Shown: positions 20,889 to 33,735, numbered from the stretch's first letter. The stretch is 64,000 nucleotides of DNA from Ryuthela nishihirai (GCA_038380435.1 JAWZYU010000017.1:18041283-18105282), one strand, 5' to 3'. Notes: generated from the letters alone by a model not told the origin. Made by a program: numbers and translations.

Positions 20889-22250
20889 CACTGCTAAAAG
20901 TTGAAGTTGTAACACAGTGAAGGAAGTGATGTATATGCCCGAAACTGACAGAGCAGTGAGGGTAACTGATGGAGCAGTAATCTATGAGGGTAGATGTTCA
21001 AATGATCAAAAAATAGAAGGTGAAAATGCAAGGTATGTGCATTTATTGCAGATTCATCAGTACATAGTAGGCCTATGTCGGGCAGTTATACAAGCCTGTA
21101 GACATCTCGGCATTCCATCAATCAGATGGTTAATGGTATCCTGAGATATTGTGTTCCATACCTCCAAACAGCATCCAATTGGGCACGCAACTGTACCAGG
21201 TTCACTGCCGGAGGGAGCTGGTGACAAGTCCGCAGAGTTGGCGATGATGGGAGAATGTCCACACCTTGGAAACTGTCTATCATTGCATGTGCAGTGTGTG
21301 GGGTGGCATTATCCTGCTGCAGAATCAGTCTAGGGATGGTGATAAGGGTTATGCCACAAGATTAATGATGTCATCGACGTAATGCCTCGCCATTAGAGCA
21401 CCAGAAACACGGAACAGTAATGTCCACCCACCATATATGATGTCACCTCATACCATAGTACCACGGTGGGGAGCCATATGCTGGCTAATGGAATATGCTT
21501 CCTCGTATTGATGATGACACCATGCGAACAAATGGCCATCTGGCATGCTGAAATAGAATCGGGACTTGTCTGTGAACAATACTCTCCTCCATTCCATAGT
21601 TCAATGTTGCCTCGCTCAACACCAGTGGCGACGGCATAACCGAAAACTTGAAAGAAGAAAAAAAGAAGAAAAAAAACAAATACTTGGGTGTGAAAAAAGT
21701 CACAGTAGTGGTTGTCCCAGCAGTCTCATCTTTTGCAACTTTACTGGACATCTGAATCATCAGGTTTATATTAACTATCAAATTTAGTTCATAAACTTTC
21801 AGGATTGACTAAAAGAACATTTAAAATGACCCATTTCTAGGGTGGGAGGTGAAATAAACTCTTAAAGCATATTATCTTGGGATCTCTGCAACAGAATCAG
21901 GACTTGTCTGTGAACAATACTCTCCTCCATTCTGTAGTCTAATGTTGCCTCGCTCAACACCAGTAGAGAAGGCATGCCTGACTAGATGTCTCGTCCTCAT
22001 TCCTGCGTCACAGAAATGTTGTCTAATGGTATGTGTGGAAACCACAGTACCCATAATGGTCCGAAAAAACACTCTGCAGCACATTCGCTGTAATGAAAGG
22101 GTCACAAATGGCCCTCCTATCGAGAATGCAATCTTCACGTCCTGTGGTGCTCCATGATGTTGTGCGAGATGTACTGTTGCACTGTGCCCCATGCATGCAC
22201 CCAATCCATCTACACCATCCTCAATACATTGCACATGGCCAATGATAAGC
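20889..22250 (-). mobile_element. Old Tc1-like transposon, interrupted
   Basis: The left end CACTGCTAAAAGTTGAAGTT follows TATA at 20885-20888. On the minus strand the HTH-side peptide TVVSTHTIRQHFCDAGMRTR is near 22040, the first catalytic block (DKSRFYFSMPDGHLFAW) near 21560-21510 and the second block (QQDNATPHTAHA) near 21310. The block with the third catalytic Glu is not recognisable. A copy of repeat R (21640-21888) sits inside, bordered by a 72-bp direct duplication of transposase sequence. The right end could not be fixed. Confidence 0.75.
21640..21888 (+). repeat. Dispersed repeat R, copy 2, inside a Tc1 element
   Basis: Aligned with 18478-18725. It is flanked by two copies of a 72-bp stretch of the host Tc1 element, 21555-21626 and 21893-21964, which differ at five positions by my count. 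Confidence 0.8.
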
Positions 22251-22261
22251 CTGAGACTTCA

Positions 22262-22495
22262 GAGAGAAGCATAACCAGAAGTCAGCAGGCCAAGTGAATA
22301 TGTTGGCCATGTACACACAGAAGATTGAGTGAAATTACCATACAAAGAGAGCATTCTTGCAGGGCTGTCTCCACACAACTTCCTCTCTCTCAATGAGGAC
22401 AGAATGGGGGTTAGTGGAGATAAATCAAAGCAACCTAGGAACATCAGATTGTGAGTCTGGCATGTTAACGACTGAGCCAACCCTCATCCCTAAAG
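22262..22495 (-). mobile_element. SINE family B, diverged copy
   Basis: On the minus strand: GGTTGGCTCAGTCGTTAACA, CAGACTCACAATCTGATG and ATTTATCTCCACTAACCC, matching the family-B head and the start of its body. The rest of the body is hard to align. Confidence 0.55.
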
Positions 22496-22972
22496 ATAGG
22501 GTAAAATGAGCTTCATCAGTTCAGAGAATATTAGCAGCACACTGTTATTCCAATTTTATCTTGAAGACAAACTGCGATATTAAATCAATAGACCAATTAT
22601 GACTGCCGTTGTACAAAGCTTGTACTCTAAAGAAAATTTTAGATAAAAATCTGTGATGAATGACATTATAAAAACTTAAGTATAAATTAATAAGTGTATT
22701 GAAAATGGCTAAATATTGGTTTTAATATTCACAATATCACTTTCAAAAACAGACTTTAATTCCTAAGTCAACATCAAGAATGGGTAAAACACATTTTTTT
22801 AACTCTTTATTCAACCAGACCTTTAGAATATCTAAAGTTTTCTACCTTGTGAAACTGTTCATTTAAAAAACAATGAATGTCATTTCCTTTTCCTAGCACC
22901 AGGTTAAGGACTGCTCATTAAAAATAATATAACCAAAGACCTTGCAATGTAATTGAAGAACATTTTAGTTAT

Positions 22973-23026
22973 TTAAAAATAACCTAAAATTCTGTCTTTG
23001 AACAGCAAATTTTAGGTTATTTTTAA
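22973..23026. repeat. 19-bp perfect hairpin
   Basis: Arms 22973-22991 and 23008-23026 (TTAAAAATAACCTAAAATT and its complement) around a 16-nt loop. Possibly the core of a small MITE; no target duplication seen. Confidence 0.75.
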
Positions 23027-23239
23027 TTAATTTCTGAGCAAGGAGGTCCTTTTAATTGTGTATTTTAGTAATTTTTTTTGACAGTGATATTGTGAATGTT
23101 AACTATAAATGCTTGTAAAATAGTCTACTTTTTCGCTGGTAACACATTTGTTCTTTAATAATCCATGTGATGCAGTTGTAGTCCTTAGATTTACATTATA
23201 TTTCAAGTTGATTAGCTTCTCATAATGAGTCCTTAAGAT

Positions 23240-23612
23240 GGTTGCTACCTCTGAATGGTACTTTTTTGCACACAGTGGACTAAAATGACCAAGTCACAAG
23301 GACCTCCAAGGGTTCAGAGAAAGCTGAGGAATGGGGACTCACTGGACAGCTGTTTGGAGACAGATGGTTTCTCCTATTCAAGACAATCCAGCATCATCTT
23401 TCACATGCATAGGGTATGGCTTTCCCATACACGTGACCATGGCTTCACATCCATCCAACAGATGGCAGCCTTCCCAAGCCCATTAGTGTCCCATTTCTGA
23501 CCAAAGGCAAGGTATGGGTTTAGTGGAGATAAATAAATGCTGGCCCAGGTGGGGCTTGAACCTGGGAACCATATATTATGAGAATGGTACACTACTGGCC
23601 AAGTCACCCCAC
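23240..23612 (-). mobile_element. SINE family B copy
   Basis: A full-length but diverged family-B unit on the minus strand. The tRNA-like head lies near 23550-23612 (B box complement GGGGCTTGAACCTGGGAACC), the body has GGTATGGCTTTCCCATAC, and the end has CTCTGAATGGTACTTTTTTG. Confidence 0.85.
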
Positions 23613-25540
23613 CAAAAAAAAAAATATGGATTTTTAGAAAACATTTTTACATGAATTAAGTGGAGAAGAAATTATCAATACACATAATAATCTTAGTTAA
23701 ATCTAAAAGAATCATGATTTGAAATCTATTTTGACACTCATATTCAGCTTAGATATTAAGTTATCTTTTCAATATAGAATGACGAATGATAAAATTAAAT
23801 ACTGTTTGCTGTGACACATGATTCATGGCATGAATAATATTTAATGGAGTTTTGATGTTGTAAACTGAATAATGATATAAGTAAGTTTGTTATGAGCACT
23901 GGTACTAAACCAATTCTTTCAGAACAAGAATTTTTATGGTTCCACCTATTTAATACGCCTATGTGTTATTTAATTTCTGTAAAAGGAGCTAAATTTAAGG
24001 ATAACTTTGATATGAGGCAAAAATAGGGTGTTTTTTTTTTGCACAAATAGTGCTTTTCTAGAGTTTATTTAAGCCAATTTATCTTCAACTGCACAAAAAA
24101 AATCAAGAATATGAATCAATGTTTTTGCAAAGTGTATTATAAGCAACTAAAACATGTACCACAGCATGAAATTGCTTTGCCATTTACTTCCAGCTCTCAT
24201 TGTTGCATCCCCGCAGATGCTGCTGAGTCAACACTGTAAGCCTCAATTTGTGCATCTGAGAGTAAAGTGTGCTCAGCTTCACCTCAAGAAAATTTTCCTA
24301 AGCATATTAAAAAAAGGTCAAAACAAAAAGTACACAGTTTCCTACAAAGTTTAAGATGCCAATACTAAAATCATAAAAAAATTGCATTAAAAAGTTAATG
24401 TTCTATGAAATACAACCTGAGTTCATCAACTGTTTCAGCTATTCTGAAGTAGTGGGACCAAATTGAATCCTTTTCAGAAAAATGTCATGTCAAATAATTG
24501 CAAACATCCCAGAATGGCTATCAACAAGAATGGATAAAATTGTATTTCAGTAGCTTTTCAAGAAAGTATTGCTATAAATTGACTGATTTGGCTTGAACAA
24601 GCTCATACAAGATAGATTTAAAACATCTTCTGGATGGTTACATTATTTATGTGTTACAATGCAAAATTTTTAAAATTAAGTGTAGGGTGTGCATGACTGG
24701 CAAATTTGATGGGAAAGATGTTGGCCTAGTAACACCCCTCCCCCCTTCAAAACAACAATAACAACAAACAAACAAACAAACAATTTTTATGCCATAATAT
24801 TTATAAAAATAGCACAACCCACCAGAAGGTGTTTAAAATCTTTCTACTTTATGCATTAAAACTATAATTGTAGGTTTCTTTGCTTTTGTTTTGAAAGTGG
24901 GTAATTAAATCAAATACCATACCACCACCCTCCCCCCACATAAAAGAAAGAGAAGATTATTTGGAATGCACCTGATCATTCTACATCCAAGTCAAAGAAA
25001 TCTTCTTTATTTCTAAACTGTTCAACTCAAGAGATATTAAAATATTAGCATCTCTAAACTGGGCATACAAAAAACTTCTTAACACCTCATTTTCTAAAAC
25101 ATGCAAAAAGATCTCCAGGATCAACAAATTGTACGACTTCTTCTACAAAAAAAATGCAACTGTAACTTTTAAAATAAAAAAAGTGGTACCAACTGAGTAA
25201 AAGCATGTTTATCCAACACTTTAAGGAAGCCAAAAGCTTCAGCACACTAAAGCTATTGTGAGTTGTATTATTTACTTGGAGTCAATGATTTACTGCACAC
25301 CTTTTCAAATTAGCTGTACTGTCTTCTGGGATGGTTGATTGGGGTTTTATGGTGCAACTTCTGGGATGAACATGATTTTCCCAGAACAAAATGTTTTTCA
25401 GAAATTATGACTACAGGAATACTCTTTTGTTAACCTGCAATATACATCTAATGTATTAAAATAATTGAAAAGAAATAAAAACTTAAAACCAAAAAGATAA
25501 TAAAATGAAGAGTAAACACAAAGTGAATTTTTTTAAAACA
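23613..25540. other. Intron, AT-rich, one microsatellite
   Basis: No element recognised apart from an AAC/AAAC microsatellite at about 24749-24784 and C-rich runs at 24735 and 24930. Confidence 0.55.
24749..24784 (+). repeat. (AAC)n/(AAAC)n microsatellite
   Basis: AACAACAATAACAAC runs straight into repeated CAAA units. Confidence 0.9.
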
Positions 25541-25547
25541 TATCAAT

Positions 25548-26900
25548 CTTCCTATATGGCTATAAAAGTAGAAAATCCAACTAAAGCTCATCAATGGGGC
25601 AATTAGTCACTGAATTCATATTCACTTCAAAGAAAAATAGGTACCAATTTACCTACTCAACAAGATTGCCAGTACCATATCTTCGTTTGAAGAAAATATG
25701 AATTCAGTGACTGATGCCCCATTGATATGCTATGTTTTATTTTCTACTTTTTAGGCATATATAGGAAGATAGGTATTTTTTAAATTTTAAATTTTTTTCT
25801 TTGTCAGTAAATATCCAACTCTTCAAAAACTTTAATTTGACATATGACTCATAAACATCATCAGGTGTTTGAAATAGCCAATGACATTGGAGCCATCACA
25901 AGTTTTAATTTGAGATGTAACTCATTAAGGTAACCTAATTTGCATAATACTCCATGTAGACCAGAGTGACCTTTTTTGGGGTCAAGAGTGAAAACAGCAA
26001 AAAACGTGAGAACAAAAATCTTATTGGGGTCAATAGCCATAACAAGAAAAATGAAACTGCAGATTATTTTATTAACAAAAAACCATAACATATAATTTTA
26101 TAATAGGTGTATTCAAGCATATACAATAAAATTACCAAATTATTTAAAAAGCTGCCATTTATCAGTATGACTTCTGAGTTTGTCTTCTCAATCAACTCAT
26201 TAAAATTTAGAGTGTATTTATGAGCATTTGAATTGCATCAGTGCTTTCAATCTGTCAACATGCTGTAGTGCTTGTTTTTAATGAAAAAAAATCACCAAAA
26301 AAATTTTCAGAGATGAATGTTGAACTAAAAAGTTTCAAGAGCCATTTTTTTAGAGTGCTCACAGCCATTGGTACCTGAGCCCTGTTGTTAACTACACCAT
26401 TTTGAAGATATAAATAAAATGATTTTCTATTTTTAAGGTGAAAGAAAGCAATAAGGATATATTTTCATTGCCCACAACACTTCCCATGTCACAAACTTTC
26501 ATTTAACCTAACAACCCTTGCATTCAAAAGATATAGAATAATCCTTTGCATGTTTTCACTTTTTTTTGGGGGGGGGGGGAGGAGGGTAAGCATGAAGGGA
26601 AGTTTCGTAAGCTGTGACACTCCCCATTATAAGTTTTCATTTGATGCATATCCCATTATATTTAGCACTCACATTCTAAAGATATGGCAGAAAATTCGTT
26701 TTCATATTTCCCCTTTTTTATGGGGGAAGAAGGCATAGAGGGTAAATTTTTTATAGCCTATAATACTCCATGCATCACAAGCTTTCATTTGACACATGAA
26801 TAATTAAAATTGTCCCACATTTTAAAAGCTACAATGGAATAATTGTTTTGACAAGCACACAAACTGACAAATGATGATCAAAAAGCAATAGGAAGACAGG
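25548..26900 (-). mobile_element. Tandem-unit element T, minus copy, with terminal palindrome
   Basis: The reverse complement aligns with 45485-46622. It consists of diverged units of about 150 bp carrying TCAAATGAAAGCTTGTGAT and a pyrimidine-rich TTCCCCC stretch. It ends in a palindrome of about 230 bp (25548-25776) whose arms contain TCACTGAATTCATATT and AAAGTAGAAAAT. No coding capacity, so non-autonomous if mobile. Confidence 0.8.
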
Positions 26901-26904
26901 TAAA

Positions 26905-28600
26905 AACTACTTATTTAATAAACACGTGCATTTCCTCAAATCAGTGTGAAATGCTTTTTCTGTGATTAACATACATATTGTTAAGGCAACAATTCAGAAT
27001 GCATTTTATTCCAAAACATTTGCATTGCATACATCTAGTATAGTCAGTTCACTAAAATGAAAATAAAATGATTGAAATCTTGAAAAAGAAACCAAATTTT
27101 TACCCATGGATAATCAACAATAATAGTTTATGTTCAAAATTTTATTAATATTTCAGGTTGAATTTATTTAGGTTTGTTTTATATATTGATTGGTTTGGCA
27201 GCAAACACACAACCCACAACCTTGACCTTTGTTCTCAATGAAATGATAGTGCTTGAGAATAATTGACAGATGCCATGTTCAGTCATGTGGTTGATGTGAC
27301 TGCAGTCATATCAGTGATTGTTTTTTGTTGCAGCTTATTTAACAATATCTCATTCAAAAACTTGACTGGTTATTTCATTTTATGATTTATTAAAGTGTTT
27401 GTAACAGATATTTTTCAAATTTTTATCCACAAGTAAATATCACTTGTCTTATATAACAAGATGTCCATCAAAGCAAACTTTTTTACAGTTCCTTTAATAA
27501 TGTAATGACCTTTCACTATATTAATATTATACAATATTTAATTTCATCATTAATCATTCTATATTGACAAGATATCTTAATATCCAAACTGAAGACAAGT
27601 TTAGACTTGAAATTGCAATTTTATCAGTAATTTATTCTTTACTTCCATCATGCAAAACAATTATTTTAAACAAAATCTAGAAAATTGAATTACTGCTTAA
27701 TATTCAAACAATGAACTGTCTCATTACAAATAAGCCTCATTACAACCAACCAATTAACATGATGTAATCCTATGAAAACCATAACTGTATTACAGAGGGT
27801 ATTAAAAGAAAAATGTGCTTTTAGGGGGGAAAAAAAGACCATTTTTATGAAATTATAAACTGTAAGATCAAACTGTACAGCAACGTTGTCTGAAAAGCCT
27901 AGGGTGCAGTGGATACAAGCAAATCTGGCTAGATATTTTGTACTGCAACCATTGGTTGTGCATTATACTATACTACTCATTTCTGGAACTATTTCCACAG
28001 ATTTCAATGGTCACTCTCTATATGACTTGCTATAGGTGCACCTACTTGAAAACCATATTAAATCATATAAGACCAGACTGGTTGTAGCATATGTAACTTG
28101 CCAATGTCTGCTACAATGTAATCTACTGTGACGATTACGCAAATACTGATTTTTGTGAACTTCTGCCTTGCAGTTAATAGTACTTCACAAACTGATCATA
28201 ATGCATTACTTCAATATTGTCATGGTTCACTCACAATATTTATTTCTTGCTTTATCATCACTGCATCTAGTGACTGGAACTAAAATAATGTTCTTAGGGA
28301 AGTCTGACCTTTATTTCAAGCACATTTCTGAAAGAATATTTCTTCAATTCAAAGTTTTATATTTTTTGAACAGAAAAGATATATAGCTACAAACCACATA
28401 AAAACTTTAAAATCACCCTGCATACGCAAATTGCTTACCAAGTATTGTATGACATGTTTAACAGTTAAAACAATTAAATATAATAAAAGCAAACTTTTAT
28501 TTCCAATAATATCACAGCTTATTAAATATATTCAGCACATAGGGTAACACTATTATGCTATTTACAGCTATTGAGAGGTGATTAGCAACATTTTAAATCA
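26905..28600. other. Intron with no recognised feature
   Basis: AT-rich sequence on both strands. I saw no exon-like segment, no repeat shared with elsewhere in the window and no transposon protein. Confidence 0.5.
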
Positions 28601-30016
28601 GATAATCTTTACAACATAGTACTCCAGTTTAACAATTTTACTCTTCAGTAAAAGAACTGAGTATTTAATCACACTAGTGATGGTCTTAATGCTAATTGAG
28701 CTAACTTTAACAAAGTCTCACTGTTAGGTTACTGTCCTGTTTTATGCAGTGGCTGGCACACTCCTTTCAGGTTATGCTATTCCAGCTGTCCGGTATCTCC
28801 AGCATCCTGCATCTTGTGTGCACACATTTGCCGCTGTTGAAGTGCTGATCTTTTTCACTTAAATAGTGTTCTTGCTTTGAAGATACCAGTCCGACCTTGC
28901 ATTAGAACTTTTCGTCAACTTGTTGGTACTTCTTTTCTTGAACACAGCACATCCAGCAGATATCAAGGGTTGTATCATTATCTGAGAACACATGTCATAA
29001 TCTCTGTTTCATACTTTACTACTTTTAAAATAAATTATATGGTAAATTAAAAACAGGAACTCTCCCAAACGCATTTCCTCCATCACCTGGTGGCATCTTC
29101 AGCAGTAGCCATAGCTGTTGGTGGCAACCGCTGAAAGGTGGCAGTTATAGTGGTAGCCCCTCTAGTGGTGCTGCAAAGACTCCTTTTTCCCGCAACACAA
29201 AAGTAGATTCCAAGTAGATGGCATTCGTGATTTTGATATAAGGTGTCCCTTTTTTAAATTTATGGGAATATTTTCAACAAGGTGAATGCCATCCTCTGCT
29301 ATGTTTACCATATTTAGATTTCTAATTGGAAGAAAAGGTAATAAATGTCATACTAGGTATACCAAAAGCCTACATATATACCCAACATTATCCCCACAGA
29401 TTCTAGACATCCAGAAAACTATAAAAAGGCTGCTTTTAACAAATACTTTAGAGAGCATTACATTACTGTTACGAAAAGGAAAAGTTAACACAGGAATTAT
29501 AATATATTTATAATATTGGACAGCAGGCAAGATATCAAAATAAATACACGAGAAAGATTTTTGAAAAAAATAAATATAAACATAAAAAAGAATCCCAACC
29601 AACACCAGCACAAAGGGAAGTGTAAAAAAAATATACTACACCCTTCCCATATTATGGACCACTTATAGATACTTTAAGAACTATCTTACGAAAACAATCT
29701 TATGAACTATCTTACGATGACCCGGAACAAAAATTAAAAAATAAAAACAAGTATATAGGAAAAATATACAGACACAGAGATGAAAGGAAAAAGAAACATA
29801 AAAAATAGATATTAAAAATCAAATAGGAAAAGCTGCATTAACTCAAGCAATTCTGGAACATAAGTTGCCCATAACAAAAATTAAACCGAAGTTAATAGCT
29901 GCACCCCTCCCCCACTATCAGTTCAATTATCTTGAAAATATTTCCATAAATTAAAATAGACATCTTATGTAATACTGAAATCACCCCTCTTCCATTTACT
30001 TAGAATCTACTATTGT

Positions 30017-30083
30017 AACACAGGAAGGAGGAGTCCCTGCAGCACCACTGGAGGATGCTGCAGGGACTCCTCCTTCCTGTGTT
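30017..30083. repeat. 28-bp perfect hairpin inside foldback element
   Basis: Arms 30017-30044 and 30056-30083, loop 11 nt; the arms begin AACACAGGAAGGAGGAGTCC. No mismatches by my reading. Confidence 0.9.
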
Positions 30084-30123
30084 GCCTGACAGCATCTTCA
30101 GTTATTGTGTTAGGGACTCCTCC

Positions 30124-30185
30124 TTCCTCTGTCACCTGACGGCATCTTCAGCAGTAGCTGAAGATGCCGTCAGGTGACAGAGGAA
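30124..30185. repeat. 29-bp perfect hairpin inside foldback element
   Basis: Arms 30124-30152 and 30157-30185 with a 4-nt loop AGTA; the arms contain CTGTCACCTGACGGCATCTT. It lies at the inner end of the right arm. Confidence 0.92.
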
Positions 30186-31125
30186 AGGTGTCTGGAAGAG
30201 TTCCTGTTTTTAATTTACCATATAATTTATAACTTATTTTAAAAGTAGTAAAGTATGAAACAGAGATTATGACATGTGTTCTCAGAGAATGATACAACCC
30301 TTGATATCTGCTGGATGTGCTGTGTTCAAGATAAGAAGTATCAACAAGTCGACGAAAAGTTCTAATGCAAAGTCGGAGTGGTATCTCCAAAGCAAGAAAC
30401 ACTATTTAAGTGAAAAAGATCAGCACTTCAACAGCAGCAAATGTGTGGACACAAGATAGAGAATGCTGGAGATACCGGATAGCTGGAATAGCAAAATCCG
30501 AAAGGAGTGTGCCAGCCTCTGCATAAAACAGGACAGTGACCTAACTGTGAGACTTTGCTCAAGTTAGATCAATTAGCATTAAGACCAGTACTAGTGTGGT
30601 TACTCAGTTCTTTTACTGAAGTATAAAATTGTTAAACCAAAGTACTATGTTGAAAAGATTATTGAAGAAGAGTTTTAATTTTAACAGTGATTTTTGTGTA
30701 AATTAAATTTATCTGTACTTTTATACAGTTTTTAAAGGATATAATTATTGATTCAGAGATGGATAGCCATGTGATTTCACATTAGACCATGTCCATATGA
30801 AAAAATATTAACCTGAATATTAAAGCACATCAAAAATGTTATGATCTTTCCCCACTCTAAAACATCAAAGTGTCTGGAAGGAAATCTCTATTTTGGAGTG
30901 GAATCAATTTCCCACTCCAATTATTGTTAGTATTAGCTTTACTATTGTTTTTGGTGGAAGCCACGGCTCCTCCCAATCAGAGACTACTAAAGGGCAACAG
31001 CTACTGGATCCACATCTTATGTTCCTATCGTGCAAATTAGTCTGCAAATTATTTTAGAGCCCAAAAATCAATATTGTTTTCAGCCCAGCTCCAAATACGA
31101 AAAATTTTTAAAAAGGGACAGATAA

Positions 31126-31551
31126 ATTTAGTCACCTTCAAAAATTGATTATATACAGATTTCCCCTAAATTTGCTGGATCATTCCACTGTTTTAATTAT
31201 ATTAGAAAAACAACGCATTCTCTACAGGAGAGGTTCACAGAACATCAGACAGATATCAGTCAAAACAAACTAAAGATTTCCATTGGTGAGCTGGCAATAC
31301 AACACACAGCTACCATAGACTGGGAGCATGCCATACTCTTAGCACATGCATCCATTTATTATGGAAACATCGTCCATGAGTCTATTGAAATAATGACCTC
31401 ATTCATCTCCAACTACAATCGAGACATTAGAACCATCCTTCACAATACGTGGAAAGAAGTTCTTAACAATCTAACATCACCACACAGTGTCACTTCACAT
31501 AGATGTGAAATCACGTCTGGCCTTCTTCAGATCAAGATTTATATCCTTTAA
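31126..31551 (+). pseudogene. GIY-YIG endonuclease remnant (Penelope-like element)
   Basis: An open stretch of 141 codons between stops at 31123 and 31549, without a start codon. The peptide has NYIRKTTHSLQERFTEHQTD, then HTATIDWEHAILLAHAS and HESIEIMTSFISNYNRDI. This matches the C-terminal GIY-YIG nuclease of Penelope-like retroelements, usually YIGxTxRSLxxRLxEH with a later E in RLxxESxEI. The Gly of YIG is Arg here (YIR), and the reverse transcriptase that should precede it is absent. It is therefore a 5'-truncated, inactive remnant. The assignment rests on motif order only. Confidence 0.65.
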
Positions 31552-31682
31552 AAATTACACAAAAGTATTTTTGAATGATGTGTTGGTAATCACATTCTTA
31601 TGCTTTTATATCTATAAATAGCATAATACTATATACCTATTAATATTAACACTTATATTATGAGTTTCTCTAAATATTAATA

Positions 31683-32091
31683 TAAGGTTCACTATTCTCC
31701 TATTGTGTTGAAAACTTGCCGTGGGGCATTCCTACTTGTGTTGTTACCACTACAGTTTGGGCTCTTCCTCCCAATATCTGGCACAGATAGCTTGTGGATG
31801 CTGTTGTTGGGGTGTCATCTCTTGCAATCATTGTTATCCAGTGGTCCTTGGAACAGCTGCTTGGTGCAAAGTCTGTGGTGTATGACTGTTGTTAACTGAT
31901 CATAACAATGAACTGCCACAGTGCTGTGCCAGGAACCATCAGATAACAATGAGTGCAGGAGATGATACCCACAACACCTAAAGTCATTTGTGCAAGAGAC
32001 CAGGAAGAAGACCCCTAACTATGGTGGCAACAACGTAAATAGGAGTGTCCCACAGCAGATTTTCAACACAATGGAAGGATAGTGAACCTTA
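31683..32091. mobile_element. Palindromic MITE
   Basis: About 200-bp arms meet almost without a loop. The ends are TAAGGTTCACTAT on both strands, followed inward by CATTGTGTTGAAAA-type sequence, GGTGTCATCTCTTGCAATCA and CATTGTTATC. TA-rich flanks fit a TA target. Confidence 0.85.
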
Positions 32092-32099
32092 CATTAACA

Positions 32100-32948
32100 G
32101 TGTATACTGATGCACTGAAACCATAATTTGTTTTTTTACAAAATCGTTTCAAGAACTAAAAAAACTAAGTTTATGAAAATTCGCCATTCAACTTACACTG
32201 AACTAAGATGTTCCCTTCAGCAGCAAAAATAAGAAAAACAGACATATAAACATTTAAAATATACACTTAATTCAACAAAACTGCATTTATATAGTTTTAA
32301 AATGTTGACAATGTAAAATGTCCAATCTGTCACAATTTAAAACTTAATACTTTTCATTAATTATAGCATTGGAAAGAACTATGGAGTGAAATAAAAGGAG
32401 CAATTAAAGAATTAATAAGGACTGTTAAAGAGTTATCATCTGTAGACATTGAGAGGTTTTGAAATAATAGTCAAGAAATGAACTCAGATGTTTCTAATAA
32501 AACATACAAATATTGATTTTTTTTTAATTTTTAGTTTCAATTTTTTAAATATATATACTTGAAAAATTTACATTTTATAGGCATTAAAAATATTTCCCTT
32601 TTTAATTTATGATGAATTTCTATTATTAGTAGCATAAAAAATTGCACAATCATTCTGGTTGTCATTCTAAGAGCCCAACACACAAAATCATTGAATTCCT
32701 TCTTCACTTTCAAGGAAGCTTTCCTGTCACTAAGTTTGAAGTTACAAATTTGATCTGAATTGCTGTCACTCAGATTTTTTCTAAAGTTTGGAATTGCTTT
32801 CAAAAATTAACTATAAAACAATCTTTTTTATTGGTGAATTTTGAAAGCATTTACCAAGAATGTACTTTGTTCTTAGTTTTTATTTTATTTGCTTTGATGC
32901 TTTGAACTTTTTTCAATATTTCTAAAATTATTTTTATCACTTATTGAA
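32100..32948. other. Intron, no confident feature
   Basis: AT-rich. An open stretch on the minus strand at 32803-32537 (88 codons, with NFKLSDRKASLKVKKEFND) has non-random composition and might be a fragment of a transposon protein. I do not recognise it. Confidence 0.4.
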
Positions 32949-32950
32949 TA

Positions 32951-33394
32951 TACAGGGTGAATCTGAAAAAGTGGGCAAAACTTTACGGGGTGGTAGAACG
33001 CAGTTATACGAGCAATATTCGTCATAGAATGTATGGTCGGAATGCAAGCGGTGAGAATTTAAAAGGTAGTTTTCCACTGTCACATTTAAAGAATGAACAC
33101 AAGAAGGAGAGGAGATACTTCAGAAAACATTTTATTAACAGGAATGTAATTGAGGTACATGCTCAAAGAAATTGCTCAAAAGCCATTTCGTGGTTAGTAT
33201 AACCAGCCATCCTCTCAGCAATCCACAGTAGAAATGCCGTTGGGTGCGAGGACCAACCCTTTTATACCATTTCCAACGCCACCTAGCGGTTCACCGTTTG
33301 CGTTCAGCCCATACTTTCTATGACAAATATTGCTCGTATAGCTGCGTTCTACCACCCCGTAAAGTTTTGCCCACTTTTCCAGATTCACCCTGTA
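32951..33394. mobile_element. MITE M1 with about 110-bp inverted repeats
   Basis: Ends TACAGGGTGAATCTGAAAAA at left and the complement at right, with TA outside. The arms continue through GGGCAAAACTTTACGGGGTG and GCAATATTCGTCATAGAA. The centre of about 220 bp is unrelated to the arms. Related to MITE M2 at 52075-52496. Confidence 0.9.
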
Positions 33395-33735
33395 TATTAT
33401 GATGTAGTATTTGTTTAAAATTGAACAGAAGGCAAATTTGAAAGTTACATTTTTAAATTCAATGTAACATTCAAATTTACGTTCTATTGAATTTTTCAAT
33501 TGATCATTATATTACTGAAGAAATCTAGATACTAGGATTTGTGTGCATTTTATATTTATATTACGATCTTTGTAAAAAAAAAATTTGTGCAAATCTTTCA
33601 GGACATTATGATGATTTCCTATAACTAAATAATTCGATGTGAACTTGAGCAAATTTCCAATGATGTTCCCAACCAATGTCCTTTAGTGCTCTACAATTTA
33701 TGAACTGTAAATGTGATTCTATTATCATCTCGCCA

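Larger units (their letters stand above)
28602..30663. mobile_element. Foldback element with about 500-bp inverted arms
   Basis: The left arm, about 28602-29105, returns in inverse at about 30153-30663. Shared stretches include CAACATAGTACT, AATTAGCATTAAGACC-type, CCTGTTTTATGCAG, CTGATCTTTTTCACTTAAAT, GAACACAGCACATCCAGCAG and AATTATATGGTAAATTAAAA on opposite strands. The 1.05-kb centre has no recognisable protein. Its right side carries two strong hairpins and two direct copies of a GGACTCCTCCTTCCT...GCATCTTCAG unit. The arms clearly diverge by point changes, so the element is old. Confidence 0.85.

Noticed and set aside
32537..32803. 88-codon minus-strand open stretch as a further DOCK or host exon
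   Set aside because: The flanking DOCK exons already join in phase without it, and its sequence does not resemble DOCK. It may be a transposon fragment.
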